This document shows positions 8,272 to 16,795 of a DNA stretch of 64,000 nucleotides, in pieces (position 1 is the stretch's first letter; every line of letters begins with the position of its first letter). The notes beneath the pieces were generated by a model. That model searched no databases, was not told the DNA's origin, and worked only from the letters and a program-made list of their open reading frames with translations. A program made the translations under genes and the position numbers. Source of the DNA: JBBRZM01 sp963813635 (GTDB lineage: Bacteria > Actinomycetota > Acidimicrobiia > IMCC26256 > JBBRZM01); assembly GCA_963813635.1 (NCBI GenBank), contig CAWEZO010000011.1:372001-436000 (forward strand). Direction: 5' to 3'.

Positions 8272-8283
8272 GCTCGGTATCCT
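8254..8283 (+). promoter_or_regulatory. Promoter of the rex-hem operon
   Basis: TTGAGA (8254-8259) and TATCCT (8278-8283) are separated by 18 bases. Transcription would start near 8290, so the rex start codon must lie downstream of that point. This rules out the open frame beginning at 8223. Confidence 0.65.
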
Positions 8284-8330
8284 GGCGCATCGGCTCGGGT
8301 CGGCCCGGCCCTGGTACCAGGAGCGACACC

Positions 8331-8993
8331 ATTTCCGAGGCACGGCGGATTCCCGAGGCGACCGTTGCCCGGCTGCCCCTCTACTACCGGGCCTTGCTCG
8401 AGACCGTCGAGGAGCAGGTCAGCACGGTTTCGTCCGAGCGGCTCGCCCAGCTTGCCGGCGTCAACGCGGCGAAGGTGCGCAAGGACCTCTCGTACCTCGG
8501 GTCCTACGGCACCCGCGGCGTGGGGTACGACGTCGAGTTCCTCCTCCACCAGATCTCACGCGAGCTCGGACTGACGCACGAATGGCCGGTCGCGATCGTC
8601 GGCGTGGGCAACCTCGGGCATGCACTCGCGAATTACCGCGGTTTCGGTGCGCGCGGCTTCAAGATCGCGGCGCTCGTCGACGCCGATGCCGCGAAGGTCG
8701 GACAGCACGTCGACGGGCTGACTATCGAGGCGCTCGCCGATCTCCCCGCGCTCGTTGCCGCCCGCAACATCGCCATCGGCATCATCGCCACACCCGCGCC
8801 CGAGGCGCAGAAAGTCGCCGACCAGATGGTCGAAGCGGGCGTCACGTCGATTCTCAACTTCGCGCCCGCGGTCGTGAATGTGCCCAAGGGCGTCTCGCTG
8901 CGCAAAGTGGATCTGGCGATCGAGTTGCAGATCCTGTCGTTCTACCAGGAGCGCAAAGAGCCCGGGCCGGACGCGGGCGAGGCTGCCGGATGA
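8331..8993 (+). CDS. rex: Redox-sensing transcriptional repressor Rex
   Basis: The product has 220 residues. The N-terminal winged helix contains RIPEATVARLPLYYRALLE and RLAQLAGVNAAKVRKDLSYLG (to about residue 57). The Rossmann domain has VAIVGVGNLGHALANY (91-96 is the Gly-rich loop), which senses the NADH/NAD+ ratio, and the C-terminus has the swapped helix DLAIELQILSFYQ. No ATG, GTG or TTG lies in frame between the promoter and the conserved region. ATT 8331 sits seven bases after AGGAG and gives MSEARRIPEA, the usual Rex N-terminus, so a rare ATT start (or an ATG miscalled) is proposed. The stop overlaps the next start (ATGA). Confidence 0.9.
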   Translation: MSEARRIPEATVARLPLYYRALLETVEEQVSTVSSERLAQLAGVNAAKVRKDLSYLGSYGTRGVGYDVEFLLHQISRELGLTHEWPVAIVGVGNLGHALANYRGFGARGFKIAALVDADAAKVGQHVDGLTIEALADLPALVAARNIAIGIIATPAPEAQKVADQMVEAGVTSILNFAPAVVNVPKGVSLRKVDLAIELQILSFYQERKEPGPDAGEAAG

Positions 8994-9640
8994 GCGCTTC
9001 CGTGGGTCGCCGCGCGCTGTCCGGATACCCGGTCAACTTGATCGTCGAAGGTCGGCGCTGCGTCGTGGTCGGCGCGGGGCGTATCGCAGCGCGCAAGATC
9101 GATGCGTTGCTCGACGCCGGCGCAAGAGTCCATGTCGTCGCGCCGAAGCTCGGCGACGACGTCCGCGCCGGGCGCGACGCCGGTCGGCTTACGGCCGACG
9201 AGCGATCGTTCGAGCCGTCCGACCTCGACGGCGCCTGGTTGGCGACCACGGCGACCGACGACCCCGCGGTCAACCGTGCCGTCTTCGCGGCCGGCGAGGA
9301 ACGAGGTATTTGGGTCAACTCGGCGGACGACCCCGGCAACTGCTCGTTCACGCTGATGTCCGTCATACGCCGTGGCGACCTGGTGCTGACGATCGGCACC
9401 GGGGGCCGCAGTCCCGCGCTGGCGGCGTGGCTCAGGCAGCGACTGGGCGACGAGATCGGGCCCGAGTACGAGATCCTGCTCGGGGTGCTCGCACAAGCGC
9501 GGGAATCCTTGCGAGACTCGGGGCGTTCGAGCGAAGACGCCAACTGGCAAGGGGCTCTTGATTCCGGCATGCTCGAACTGATTCGCGCCGGTCGGATCGA
9601 CGAGGCCAAGGAGTTGCTGCAGGCGTGTCTCTCGTCGTAG
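8990..9640 (+). CDS. Precorrin-2 dehydrogenase (Met8/CysG N-terminal-like)
   Basis: This 216-residue protein starts at the ATG overlapping the rex stop. The NAD-binding motif CVVVGAGRIAARKIDALLDAGARV and the segment VNSADDPGNCSFTLMSVIRRGDLVLTIGTGGRSPALA (given in part) are characteristic of the siroheme synthase N-terminal family. The enzyme oxidises precorrin-2 to sirohydrochlorin and in some members also inserts iron. The same operon supplies precorrin-2 through the CobA domain encoded at 11806, so the two together point to sirohaem or a corrinoid. Its 3' end overlaps hemA by 16 bases. Confidence 0.8.
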   Translation: MSASVGRRALSGYPVNLIVEGRRCVVVGAGRIAARKIDALLDAGARVHVVAPKLGDDVRAGRDAGRLTADERSFEPSDLDGAWLATTATDDPAVNRAVFAAGEERGIWVNSADDPGNCSFTLMSVIRRGDLVLTIGTGGRSPALAAWLRQRLGDEIGPEYEILLGVLAQARESLRDSGRSSEDANWQGALDSGMLELIRAGRIDEAKELLQACLSS

Positions 9641-10899
9641 TCGGGCTCAACCACCGCACGGTGCCGGTGGAGATTCTCGAGCGGATGGCCGTGCCGGCCG
9701 CCGAGCTCCCCAAGGCGCTCCATTCGCTCGTCCAGAGCGAGAACCTCGCCGAGGTCGTCGTGTTGTCGACGTGCAACCGCACCGAGATCTACGCGCGCAG
9801 CACGCGGTTCCACCCCGCGGTGCAGGACGTCCTCGACTTTCTCACCTCGCTGTCGTCGTCCGACCCGATCGACTTCGCCGAGCACGTCTACACGTACCAC
9901 GACGAAGCCGCGGTCGCGCACCTCTTCGGCGTCGCGGCCGGCGTCGACTCGATGATCATCGGTGAGGGCGAGATCCTCGGCCAGGTGCGCGAGGCGTGGC
10001 TGATCGCGGAGCACGAGGGCACGACCGGCCAGATGCTCTCGCGCGTGTTTCGTCAAGCAGTGAAAGTCGGGAAACGGTCGCGTACCGAAACCGCGATCGG
10101 CCGCAACGCGGTGTCGATCTCGTCGGCCGCGGTTGCGGTTGCGGCCGAGCGGCTCGGCACGCTCGCGGGTCGCACGGTGCTCGTGCTCGGCGCCGGCGAT
10201 GTGGGCGAAGGCATGGCGATCGCGCTGGCGGGCGCCGGTGTCGGCGACGTCGTCGTTGCCAATCGCACGCCCGCGCGGGCGATTGCGCTCGCGAAGCGGG
10301 TCGGCGGCCGGTCGATCGGTCTCGAGGCGGTTCCCGCTGCGCTCGAAGTTGCCGATGTGCTGCTCGCTTCGACCGCCGCCACCGACGTGCTGCTCGCGCG
10401 CGACGAGATCGAGGCTGTCATGCGCCGGCGTGACGGTCGTGCGCTGCTCGTCGTCGACGTCGCGGTCCCACGGGATATCGACCCGGGGGTCGGCGAGATC
10501 TTCGGTGTCACGCTGCTCGACATCGACGACCTGCGCGGCTTTGCCGAGCAATCGCTCGCGCAGCGGCGCCAGGAGGTCGTCAATGTTCGGCGTGTGATCA
10601 CCGACGAGCTCGAACGCTACCGACTCGAGCGTTCGGTACGCGAGATTGCGCCATTGATCACGGCGCTACGCGTCCGCGGCGAAGACGTGCGCCTCGGCGA
10701 GCTCGAGCGTTTTCGTTCCCGGCTCGGCGGTCTCGACCCCGAGACTCGCGAGGCAATCGAGGCGTTGTCGAAGGGAATCGTCAACAAGCTGCTGCACGAC
10801 CCGACCGTCGTCGTGAAGGATGCAGCCGGTACCGCCCGGGGCGAGCTCTACGCCGACGCGCTGGCCGCACTGTTCGAGCTGCCCGACGACATCGGCTGA
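9625..10899 (+). CDS. hemA: Glutamyl-tRNA reductase
   Basis: The protein has 424 residues from GTG 9625. It reduces glutamyl-tRNA to glutamate-1-semialdehyde with NADPH, the committed step of the C5 tetrapyrrole pathway. The catalytic Cys is residue 50 in VVLSTCNRTEIYA. DSMIIGEGEILGQVREAW follows near residue 110, and the NADPH motif VLVLGAGDVGEGMA lies near residue 189. The C-terminal dimerisation helix runs from about residue 300 (LAQRRQEVVNVRRVI). The gene is intact. It overlaps the gene before (16 bases) and hemC after (TGATG). Confidence 0.95.
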   Translation: MSLVVVGLNHRTVPVEILERMAVPAAELPKALHSLVQSENLAEVVVLSTCNRTEIYARSTRFHPAVQDVLDFLTSLSSSDPIDFAEHVYTYHDEAAVAHLFGVAAGVDSMIIGEGEILGQVREAWLIAEHEGTTGQMLSRVFRQAVKVGKRSRTETAIGRNAVSISSAAVAVAAERLGTLAGRTVLVLGAGDVGEGMAIALAGAGVGDVVVANRTPARAIALAKRVGGRSIGLEAVPAALEVADVLLASTAATDVLLARDEIEAVMRRRDGRALLVVDVAVPRDIDPGVGEIFGVTLLDIDDLRGFAEQSLAQRRQEVVNVRRVITDELERYRLERSVREIAPLITALRVRGEDVRLGELERFRSRLGGLDPETREAIEALSKGIVNKLLHDPTVVVKDAAGTARGELYADALAALFELPDDIG

Positions 10900-11809
10900 T
10901 GGCCCCCGCGCTGCGGGTCGCGACACCGCGGCAGCGCGCTCGCCCGACGGCAGGCTGATCGGGTCGTCGAGCTGCTGGATCTCCCGGCGGAGATCGGCGT
11001 CGTCTCGACACGCGGTGATGAGCGGGCCGACGTGCCGATTCACACGATCGGCGGGGTGGGTGTGTTCGTCAAGGAAGTCGAGCAGGCGGTGCTCGACGGG
11101 CGCGCCGACATCGCCGTGCACTCGGCAAAAGACCTTCCGGCGGTCATGTCCGATGGGCTCGCGCTCGTCGCAGTACCGGAGCGGGGCGACGCCCGCGACA
11201 CGCTCGTCGGGTCGACACTCGACGCACTCCCCACCGGGGCCCGGGTCGCGACCGGCTCCGTGCGCCGGCGGGCGCAGCTCGCGAACGCGCGGCCTGATCT
11301 TGTCTTCGCAGAGCTGCGCGGCAACATCGAGACCCGGCTCGACAAGGCGCGGCGGTTCGACGCGGTGGTCGTCGCCGCCGCAGCGCTCGAGCGGCTCGGA
11401 GCGCTCGACCGCGCCGATGAGCTCCTCGATCCGTCGGTCATGCTGCCGCAGGTCGGACAAGGTTCGCTTGCCGTCGAATGCCGGATCGACGACTCGCAGA
11501 CGCGGGCGCGGCTCGACGCGATCGACGAAGTGCGGGCCCATCGCGCGCTGGATGCGGAGCGAGCGTTTCTCGCGCAGCTTGGCGGCGGTTGCAACCTGCC
11601 TTGCGGTGCGCTCGCTTCGATCGATGACGACAACACCGTCAGCATCGATGCGCTGCTCGCGTCGCTTGACGGCCATGTTGCCTTGCGCGGCGCACGCGAC
11701 AGGTCTCGACCCGGCGGCCGTCGGAATCGATGTCGCACGCGTTCTGCTCGACGAGAGCGGCGGACGGATGTTGCTCGACGACCTCGCGTTGGCTCCGGGC
11801 GTCTTATGA
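10899..11809 (+). CDS. hemC: Hydroxymethylbilane synthase / porphobilinogen deaminase (two frameshifts)
   Basis: It polymerises four porphobilinogens to hydroxymethylbilane. ATG 10899 overlaps the hemA stop. A one-base insertion near 10926 (ACACCGCGG where ACACGCGG is expected) displaces the N-terminal TRGSALARRQA segment. The main part reads on from IHTIGGVGVFVKEVEQAVL through HSAKDLPAVM and TGSVRRRAQLANARP to the dipyrromethane-cofactor Cys in LGGGCNLPCGA. A second shift near 11697 moves the ending (GLDPAAVGIDVARVLLDE) to the frame stopping at 11809. The repaired length of about 302 residues is typical. Confidence 0.9.
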
Positions 11810-13296
11810 CCGTCTATCTCGTCGGCGCGGGGCCCGGTGACCCCGGCCTGCTGACCGTGCGTGGTGCGCAGCTTCTCGGACAGGCCGATGTCGTGGTGTA
11901 CGACCGGCTCGCGCCGCCCGCCCTGCTCGACCTCGCGCCGCCCGGCGCGCAGTTGGTCGCCGCCGGCAAGGCACCCGGACAGGTCGAGCTGACCCAGGAT
12001 CAGATCAACGCCGCGCTCGTCGAGCACGGCGCCGCCGGCCGCACGGTCGTGCGCCTGAAGGGCGGCGACCCGTTCGTCTTCGGACGCGGCGGCGAGGAGG
12101 CGGAAGTGCTGCGCGCGGCGGGTATCCCGTTCGAAGTCGTTCCCGGGATCACGAGCGCGATTGCTGCGCCCGCGTACGCAGGCATCCCGGTGACGCATCG
12201 TGGCCGTTCGACGCATGTGACCGTGGTGACCGGACACGAAGACCCCGGCAAGGGACACGCCGACGTCGATTGGGACGCCCTCGGTCGCGCGGGCGGCACC
12301 CTCGTCATCCTCATGGGCGCGGGGCGGATCGGTGACATCGCGAAACGCCTCATCGACGGTGGCCGCGCCGCCGACACGCCGGTTGCGGCAGTGCGAAACG
12401 GCACCCGCCCCGACCAGCACACGGTTCGCGCCACGCTCGCGACGATCGCCGCCACCGACGTGCAGGCGCCCGCCGCGATTGTCGTCGGTGATGTCGCCGC
12501 GCTCGATTTCGCGTGGTTCGAGACGCGGCCGCTCTTCGGCCGATCGGTGGTTGTGACGCGCGCCCGCGAGCAGGCGAGTGAGCTGCGCAGCCGGCTCGAA
12601 GCGATCGGCGCGGAGGTGCTCGAGATGCCGGCGATCGCGATCGAACCCGTCGAGTTCGCGCTCCCGCCGCTGCATCGCTACGCGTGGCTCGTGTTCACGT
12701 CGGCGAACGGCGTCGAGGCGTTCTTCTCCCGTGGTCTCGCGCCGGCCGGGCTCGATGTCCGGGCGCTCCACGGACTGCGTATCGCCGCGATCGGTCCTGG
12801 CACCGCCGACACGTTGACCGTGCGTGGGGTCACTGCCGATCTCGTCCCCGAACGTTTCGTGGCCGAGTCGTTGCTCGAAGGGTTCCCAGCGCCCGGTGCA
12901 CCGGGTGAGCGCGTGCTCGTCGCGCGGGCCGAGACGGCGCGCGACGTGCTGCCGCGCGGTCTGCAAGACAAAGGTCATGAGGTCGACGTGCTCGCGGTCT
13001 ACCGAACGGTGCCGGTGGAGCCCGATGCTGCGATGGTCGAGCGCGTTCGTCGGGGCGACGTGGATGCGATCACGTTCACCTCGTCGTCGACGGTCGAGAA
13101 CTTCTGTGCCGCGGTCGGGACGCCGCAGCCGCAACCGCTCGTCATCTCGATCGGCCCGATCACCTCGAAGACGGCGGAGGAGCACGGATTGCGCGTCGAC
13201 TCCGAAGCCGATCCGCACACGATCGACGGCGTCGTCGCCGCGCTGGCGAATGCCCTGCAATCGAGAACTGCAAGCAAGGGCGACTCCGGTTCGTGA
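11806..13296 (+). CDS. cobA-hemD: Fused uroporphyrinogen-III C-methyltransferase / uroporphyrinogen-III synthase
   Basis: This is a 496-residue two-domain enzyme. Residues 1 to about 245 form the SAM-dependent methyltransferase: VYLVGAGPGDPGLLTVRG, the family box VVRLKGGDPFVFGRGGEEAE, and VPGITSAIAAPAYAGIPVTH. Residues from about 245 form HemD (VVVTRAREQASELRSRLE, WLVFTSANGVEAFF, then DAITFTSSSTVENF). HemD closes and inverts ring D to give uroporphyrinogen III. The CobA half methylates it twice to precorrin-2, at the branch to sirohaem and B12. Such fusions are common in actinobacteria and clostridia. It starts at the ATGA overlap with hemC. Confidence 0.93.
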   Translation: MTVYLVGAGPGDPGLLTVRGAQLLGQADVVVYDRLAPPALLDLAPPGAQLVAAGKAPGQVELTQDQINAALVEHGAAGRTVVRLKGGDPFVFGRGGEEAEVLRAAGIPFEVVPGITSAIAAPAYAGIPVTHRGRSTHVTVVTGHEDPGKGHADVDWDALGRAGGTLVILMGAGRIGDIAKRLIDGGRAADTPVAAVRNGTRPDQHTVRATLATIAATDVQAPAAIVVGDVAALDFAWFETRPLFGRSVVVTRAREQASELRSRLEAIGAEVLEMPAIAIEPVEFALPPLHRYAWLVFTSANGVEAFFSRGLAPAGLDVRALHGLRIAAIGPGTADTLTVRGVTADLVPERFVAESLLEGFPAPGAPGERVLVARAETARDVLPRGLQDKGHEVDVLAVYRTVPVEPDAAMVERVRRGDVDAITFTSSSTVENFCAAVGTPQPQPLVISIGPITSKTAEEHGLRVDSEADPHTIDGVVAALANALQSRTASKGDSGS

Positions 13297-13318
13297 TCCG
13301 GGTGTGGCGCCGCGTCTC

Positions 13319-13346
13319 TTGGCGTAACGGGAACCGCCGGTAGCCT
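13319..13346 (+). promoter_or_regulatory. Candidate promoter giving a leaderless hemB transcript
   Basis: TTGGCG (13319-13324) and TAGCCT (13341-13346) are 16 bases apart. The GTG start of hemB is at 13353, seven bases after the -10 box, so transcription would begin at or next to the start codon. Leaderless mRNAs are common in actinobacteria. Confidence 0.5.
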
Positions 13347-13352
13347 GGTGAG

Positions 13353-14333
13353 GTGCCGTTCCCCGAGCAGCGTCCCCGCCGCCTGCGCCGCACGCCTGCG
13401 ATGCGACGCCTCGTCGCCGAGTCTCGGCTCGATGTCGACGACCTTGTGGCGCCCCTGTTCGTCAAGGAAGGCATCGACGCTCCCGAACCGGTCGCATCGA
13501 TGCCCAGCGTAGTGCAGCACACACACGAGAGCCTGCGCAAGGAGGTCCGTACGCTCGCCGACCTGGGCATCCCGGCGGTGATCCTCTTCGGCGTACCCGA
13601 GCGCAAAGACGCCGTCGGCTCCGGCGCCGACGCGCCCGACGGTGTCGTGCAGGTCGCGCTGCGCAACTTACGTGACGAGGTCGGCGATGCACTCGTGCTC
13701 ATGGCCGACAACTGCCTCGATGAGTACACCGATCACGGGCACTGCGGCATCGTCGACTCGCGTGGCGCCGTCGACAACGATGCGACACTCGAGCGGTACG
13801 CCGCGATCGCGGTGACCCAGTCCGATGCCGGGGCCGACGTGGTCGCGCCGTCGGGGATGATGGACGGACAAGTTGGCGCGATTCGTGCCGCGCTCGACAG
13901 TGTCGGGCACACCGATACCGCGATCCTGGCCTATTCGGCGAAGTACGCGTCCGCGCTCTACGGCCCATTTCGCGACGCCGCGGAATGTGCACCGCAGTTC
14001 GGCGACCGGCGTAGCTACCAGATGGATCCCACCAACGCGCGCGAGGCGCTCGACGAGACCGCGCTCGACATCGCCGAGGGCGCCGACATGGTGATGGTGA
14101 AGCCCGCGCTCGCGTACCTCGACGTGATCGCGGCCGTGCGCCAGGCGTTCGACGTGCCGGTTGCGGCGTTCCACGTGAGCGGTGAGTACGCGATGCTGAA
14201 AGCCGCGGCGCAGCTCGGCTGGCTCGACGGCGACGCGGTCGCGCTCGAGCACATCACCGCGATCAAGCGCGCCGGTGCCGACTTCGTGCTCACCTACCTC
14301 GCCCGCGAGCTCGCCGAGCGTCTCCACGGGTGA
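13353..14333 (+). CDS. hemB: Delta-aminolevulinic acid dehydratase (porphobilinogen synthase)
   Basis: The protein has 326 residues from GTG 13353 and condenses two 5-aminolevulinates to porphobilinogen. The two Schiff-base lysines lie in LAYSAKYASALYGPFRD and MVMVKPALAYLD. The metal loop reads DNCLDEYTDHGHCG, with two of the three Cys of the zinc-type site kept and the middle one replaced by Asp, intermediate between the zinc (CxC..C) and magnesium (AxD..D) types. The gene has its own likely promoter, 56 bases after the cobA-hemD stop. Confidence 0.95.
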   Translation: MPFPEQRPRRLRRTPAMRRLVAESRLDVDDLVAPLFVKEGIDAPEPVASMPSVVQHTHESLRKEVRTLADLGIPAVILFGVPERKDAVGSGADAPDGVVQVALRNLRDEVGDALVLMADNCLDEYTDHGHCGIVDSRGAVDNDATLERYAAIAVTQSDAGADVVAPSGMMDGQVGAIRAALDSVGHTDTAILAYSAKYASALYGPFRDAAECAPQFGDRRSYQMDPTNAREALDETALDIAEGADMVMVKPALAYLDVIAAVRQAFDVPVAAFHVSGEYAMLKAAAQLGWLDGDAVALEHITAIKRAGADFVLTYLARELAERLHG

Positions 14334-14350
14334 CCCCGCCGGCGAGAAAC

Positions 14351-14401
14351 CATTCTTGCGTCAGCAGCCGGGGTCACATCCCGGTTTGCGACGCAAGAAT
14401 G
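14351..14401. repeat. Palindromic intergenic element between hemB and hemL
   Basis: Perfect 12-bp outer arms CATTCTTGCGTC (14351-14362) and GACGCAAGAATG (14390-14401) enclose AGCAG, an inner hairpin CCGGG-N7-CCCGG (14368-14384), and TTTGC. It may be a terminator or attenuator before hemL. Its layout matches the palindrome at 3895-3948. Confidence 0.6.
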
Positions 14402-14415
14402 AAATTGGGTGCGCG

Positions 14416-15694
14416 GTGACTGACGGCGGGTCGCTGTTCGACCGGGCGCTGGCTCGTATCCCCGGTGGTGTGAACTCGCCGGTGCGTTCGTTCGGTGCCG
14501 TGGGCGGCGATCCGTTCTTCGTCGAGCGCGCGCGAGGGCGCCTACCTCGTCGACACGGAGGGGCACCGCTACTGCGACTACGTGCAGTCGTGGGGCGCAT
14601 CGATCCTCGGTCACGCGCATCCGAAGGTGGTCGAGGCGGTACAACGCGCCGCGGCCGAGGGCATGTCGTTCGGGGCGCCGACGCGTCGTGAAGTCGAGCT
14701 CGCCGAGGCGATCGCGGCCCGCGTCCGGGCGGTCGACAAGGTCCGGCTTGTGTCGTCGGGCACCGAAGCGGCGATGACCGCGGTGCGGTTGGCGCGAGGC
14801 GCGACCGGCCGCGACAAGATCGTCAAGTTCGCCGGTTGCTATCACGGGCATCTCGACGCGTTGCTCGTCGCCGCCGGCAGTGGTGTCGCGACGCTCGGGC
14901 TTCCCGGCTCTGCCGGCGTGACCGACGGCGCGGTCGCCGACACGATTGTCGTGCCGTACAACGACGACGTGGCGCTCGGTGAGGCGTTCGCGCGCCACGG
15001 CAACGACATCGCCGCTGTGCTGGTGGAGCCGATCGCCGCGAACATGGGCTTGGTGCCGCCCGCAGACGGCTTCCTCGAGGCGATCCGCCGCCGCTGCACC
15101 GAGCGCGGTGCGCTGCTCGTGTTCGATGAGGTCATCACCGGATTTCGGGTCGGTCTCGCGGGCGCGCAAGGTCTGGACGGCGTTACGCCCGATCTGTCGA
15201 TCTTCGGCAAGGTCATCGGCGGTGGATTGCCGCTCGCCGCTGTCGGCGGTCGCGCTGACGTGATGGACGTGCTCGCGCCCGCCGGGCCCGTCTACCAGGC
15301 GGGCACGTTGTCAGGGAACCCACTGGCAACCGCAGCCGGGCTCGCGGTGCTCGACCTGCTCGACGAAGCCGCGTACGACGAGCTCGAGGCGAAGGCGTCG
15401 ACCCTTGCGGACGGGCTGCGCGAAGCGTGCGTCGCTGCCGAGATCGCGGTGGAGGTGCCCCGCGCCCGCACACTCGTCGGATTGTTCTTCACCGATGGTC
15501 CGGTTCGCGACTACAGCTCCGCGCAGGGCACCGACGCGAAGCGGTATGCCGCGTGGTTCCACCTCATGCTCGAGCGCGGCGTGTACTTCGCGCCGAGCAG
15601 CTTCGAGACGATCTTCCCGAGCCTGGCGCACACCGACGCGGATCTGGCTCACACCGTCGAGCTCGCCGCCGAAGCAGCGCGCGAGCTCGCGTAG
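14416..15694 (+). CDS. hemL: Glutamate-1-semialdehyde 2,1-aminomutase (one frameshift)
   Basis: This PLP-dependent enzyme converts glutamate-1-semialdehyde to 5-aminolevulinate. It starts at GTG 14416 with SLFDRALARIPGGVNSPVRS, the family N-terminus. One extra G near 14533 shifts the frame after FFVERARG. The rest, from YLVDTEGHRYCDYVQSWG to 15694, is continuous. It contains LVSSGTEAAMTAVRLARG, LLVFDEVITGFRVG and the PLP lysine in DLSIFGKVIGGGLPLAAVGG. The repaired length of about 426 residues is normal. Its stop lies only six bases from the end of the convergent respiratory cluster. Confidence 0.92.
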
Positions 15695-15700
15695 CGACAG

Positions 15701-15922
15701 TTACTCGTCGTCGCCGGCGCCGCGCCGGCGCCGTACGTGATCCATGAGGAACAGCAACCCGCCGATGATGAACACCATCAAGGCGAAGAGGATGAACGCC
15801 GTGCCGCCCTGCCGGTCTTTGCCGGCGTCGACCACCTGCTGTGCCGCCGCCGGCGACGCCGACGCGACGAGCGCGACAACGGCCAGCGAAACAGTGGCGA
15901 GCGCGATGCGGATGCGTGACAC
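15701..15922 (-). CDS. Small membrane protein of the bc-complex cluster (73 aa)
   Basis: Starting at GTG 15922, the 73 residues comprise a signal-like N-terminal helix (IALATVSLAVVALVASASPA), a 20-residue hydrophilic stretch, and a transmembrane helix (FILFALMVFIIGGLLFLMD) before a basic/acidic tail (RRRRGAGDDE). It is the last gene of the minus-strand cluster, 14 bases after the previous stop. It could be a small accessory subunit. I recognise no family. Confidence 0.6.
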   Translation of the reverse strand: MSRIRIALATVSLAVVALVASASPAAAQQVVDAGKDRQGGTAFILFALMVFIIGGLLFLMDHVRRRRGAGDDE

Positions 15923-15936
15923 GGCGTCTCCTCGGC

Positions 15937-16773
15937 TCAACTGCCGACAGGTTCGGGTTCGCGGACGGCCGGCGTGGCCGCGGCCTTCTTCTCCGCCTCG
16001 AGCGCCAGCTTGTCCTTCTCCCACCAGTGCAGCGCGAGCAGGCCCAGCCCGAACAGCAACAAGAACGCGATGAACGAGAAGATCGGCGGCTGCCGCAACG
16101 TGCCGAGGTTGCGCTCGAGGATCATGAAGCCTTTGTTCGAGTTGGCCGGGTCGCATTCGGGCGGTGGCGGCTTCACGCCGAACGGGAGGTTGGGCTGCTT
16201 GACCGCGCAGAACTCCACCGCGGCGTACTTCGGCTTGTGAGTGAGCTGCCCGAGGAGAGCGTTGGGCTTGCTGCCGCCGATCTCGTAGGTGTTGACGATC
16301 TTGTAATCGGTCACGATGTCGAATTTCGCGAACTTGTTCTCGTCCGGGGTCACCGGCGCGGTCGGTGTCGCGACCTTGGTGACGAGCGCGGCGTCGACCG
16401 CCGCTTTCACGTTTGCTGCTTCGGTCGGGTCGACCGCAGTGCCCCCTTTCACGATGTCGTGCACCGCGGGGATCTTGGCCTTCGCCGGCACGCTGACGAT
16501 CTGTTTGACGTCCCAGGCCGGGATGGTGCCCTTGAACGTATTCAGCGGGGAGGTCGTCGTCATCCACAGCCCGCTGAGCAGGACGAGAAAACCGAACAGC
16601 CCCGTCCACGCCACGAGGAACCCGAGGCGAGCGCCGAGGTTGGTGCCGAGCAGCACGTAGATCGACCCGCAGAAGAGACCGATGGCGGCAACCACGACCA
16701 GGATCCCTTGGAGGGTCGGGTACCAGAGGGTCTTGTTCGTCAAGCCCTCAGCCGCGAGGTGCAACATGCTCAC
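15937..16773 (-). CDS. Membrane protein of the bc-complex cluster, unknown function
   Basis: The product has 278 residues. Two N-terminal transmembrane helices (ILVVVAAIGLFCGSIYVLLG and LVAWTGLFGFLVLLSGLWM) are followed by a domain of about 150 residues, probably outside the membrane, and a C-terminal helix (FSFIAFLLLFGLGLLALHWW) with a charged tail. I see no cofactor-binding motif; the two Cys (EFCAVKQP and PPECDPAN) could form a disulfide. Its place between the cytochrome c and the small membrane protein suggests a structural subunit or assembly factor of the complex. Confidence 0.65.
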   Translation of the reverse strand: MSMLHLAAEGLTNKTLWYPTLQGILVVVAAIGLFCGSIYVLLGTNLGARLGFLVAWTGLFGFLVLLSGLWMTTTSPLNTFKGTIPAWDVKQIVSVPAKAKIPAVHDIVKGGTAVDPTEAANVKAAVDAALVTKVATPTAPVTPDENKFAKFDIVTDYKIVNTYEIGGSKPNALLGQLTHKPKYAAVEFCAVKQPNLPFGVKPPPPECDPANSNKGFMILERNLGTLRQPPIFSFIAFLLLFGLGLLALHWWEKDKLALEAEKKAAATPAVREPEPVGS

Positions 16774-16795
16774 GAGTGCCGAGCTCCCTTCCGCA

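Noticed and set aside
10666..13260. Long minus-strand open frame of 864 codons opposite hemC and cobA-hemD
   Set aside because: High GC leaves antisense frames open. The product is Arg/Asp/His-rich without any domain, and the plus strand holds conserved genes throughout.
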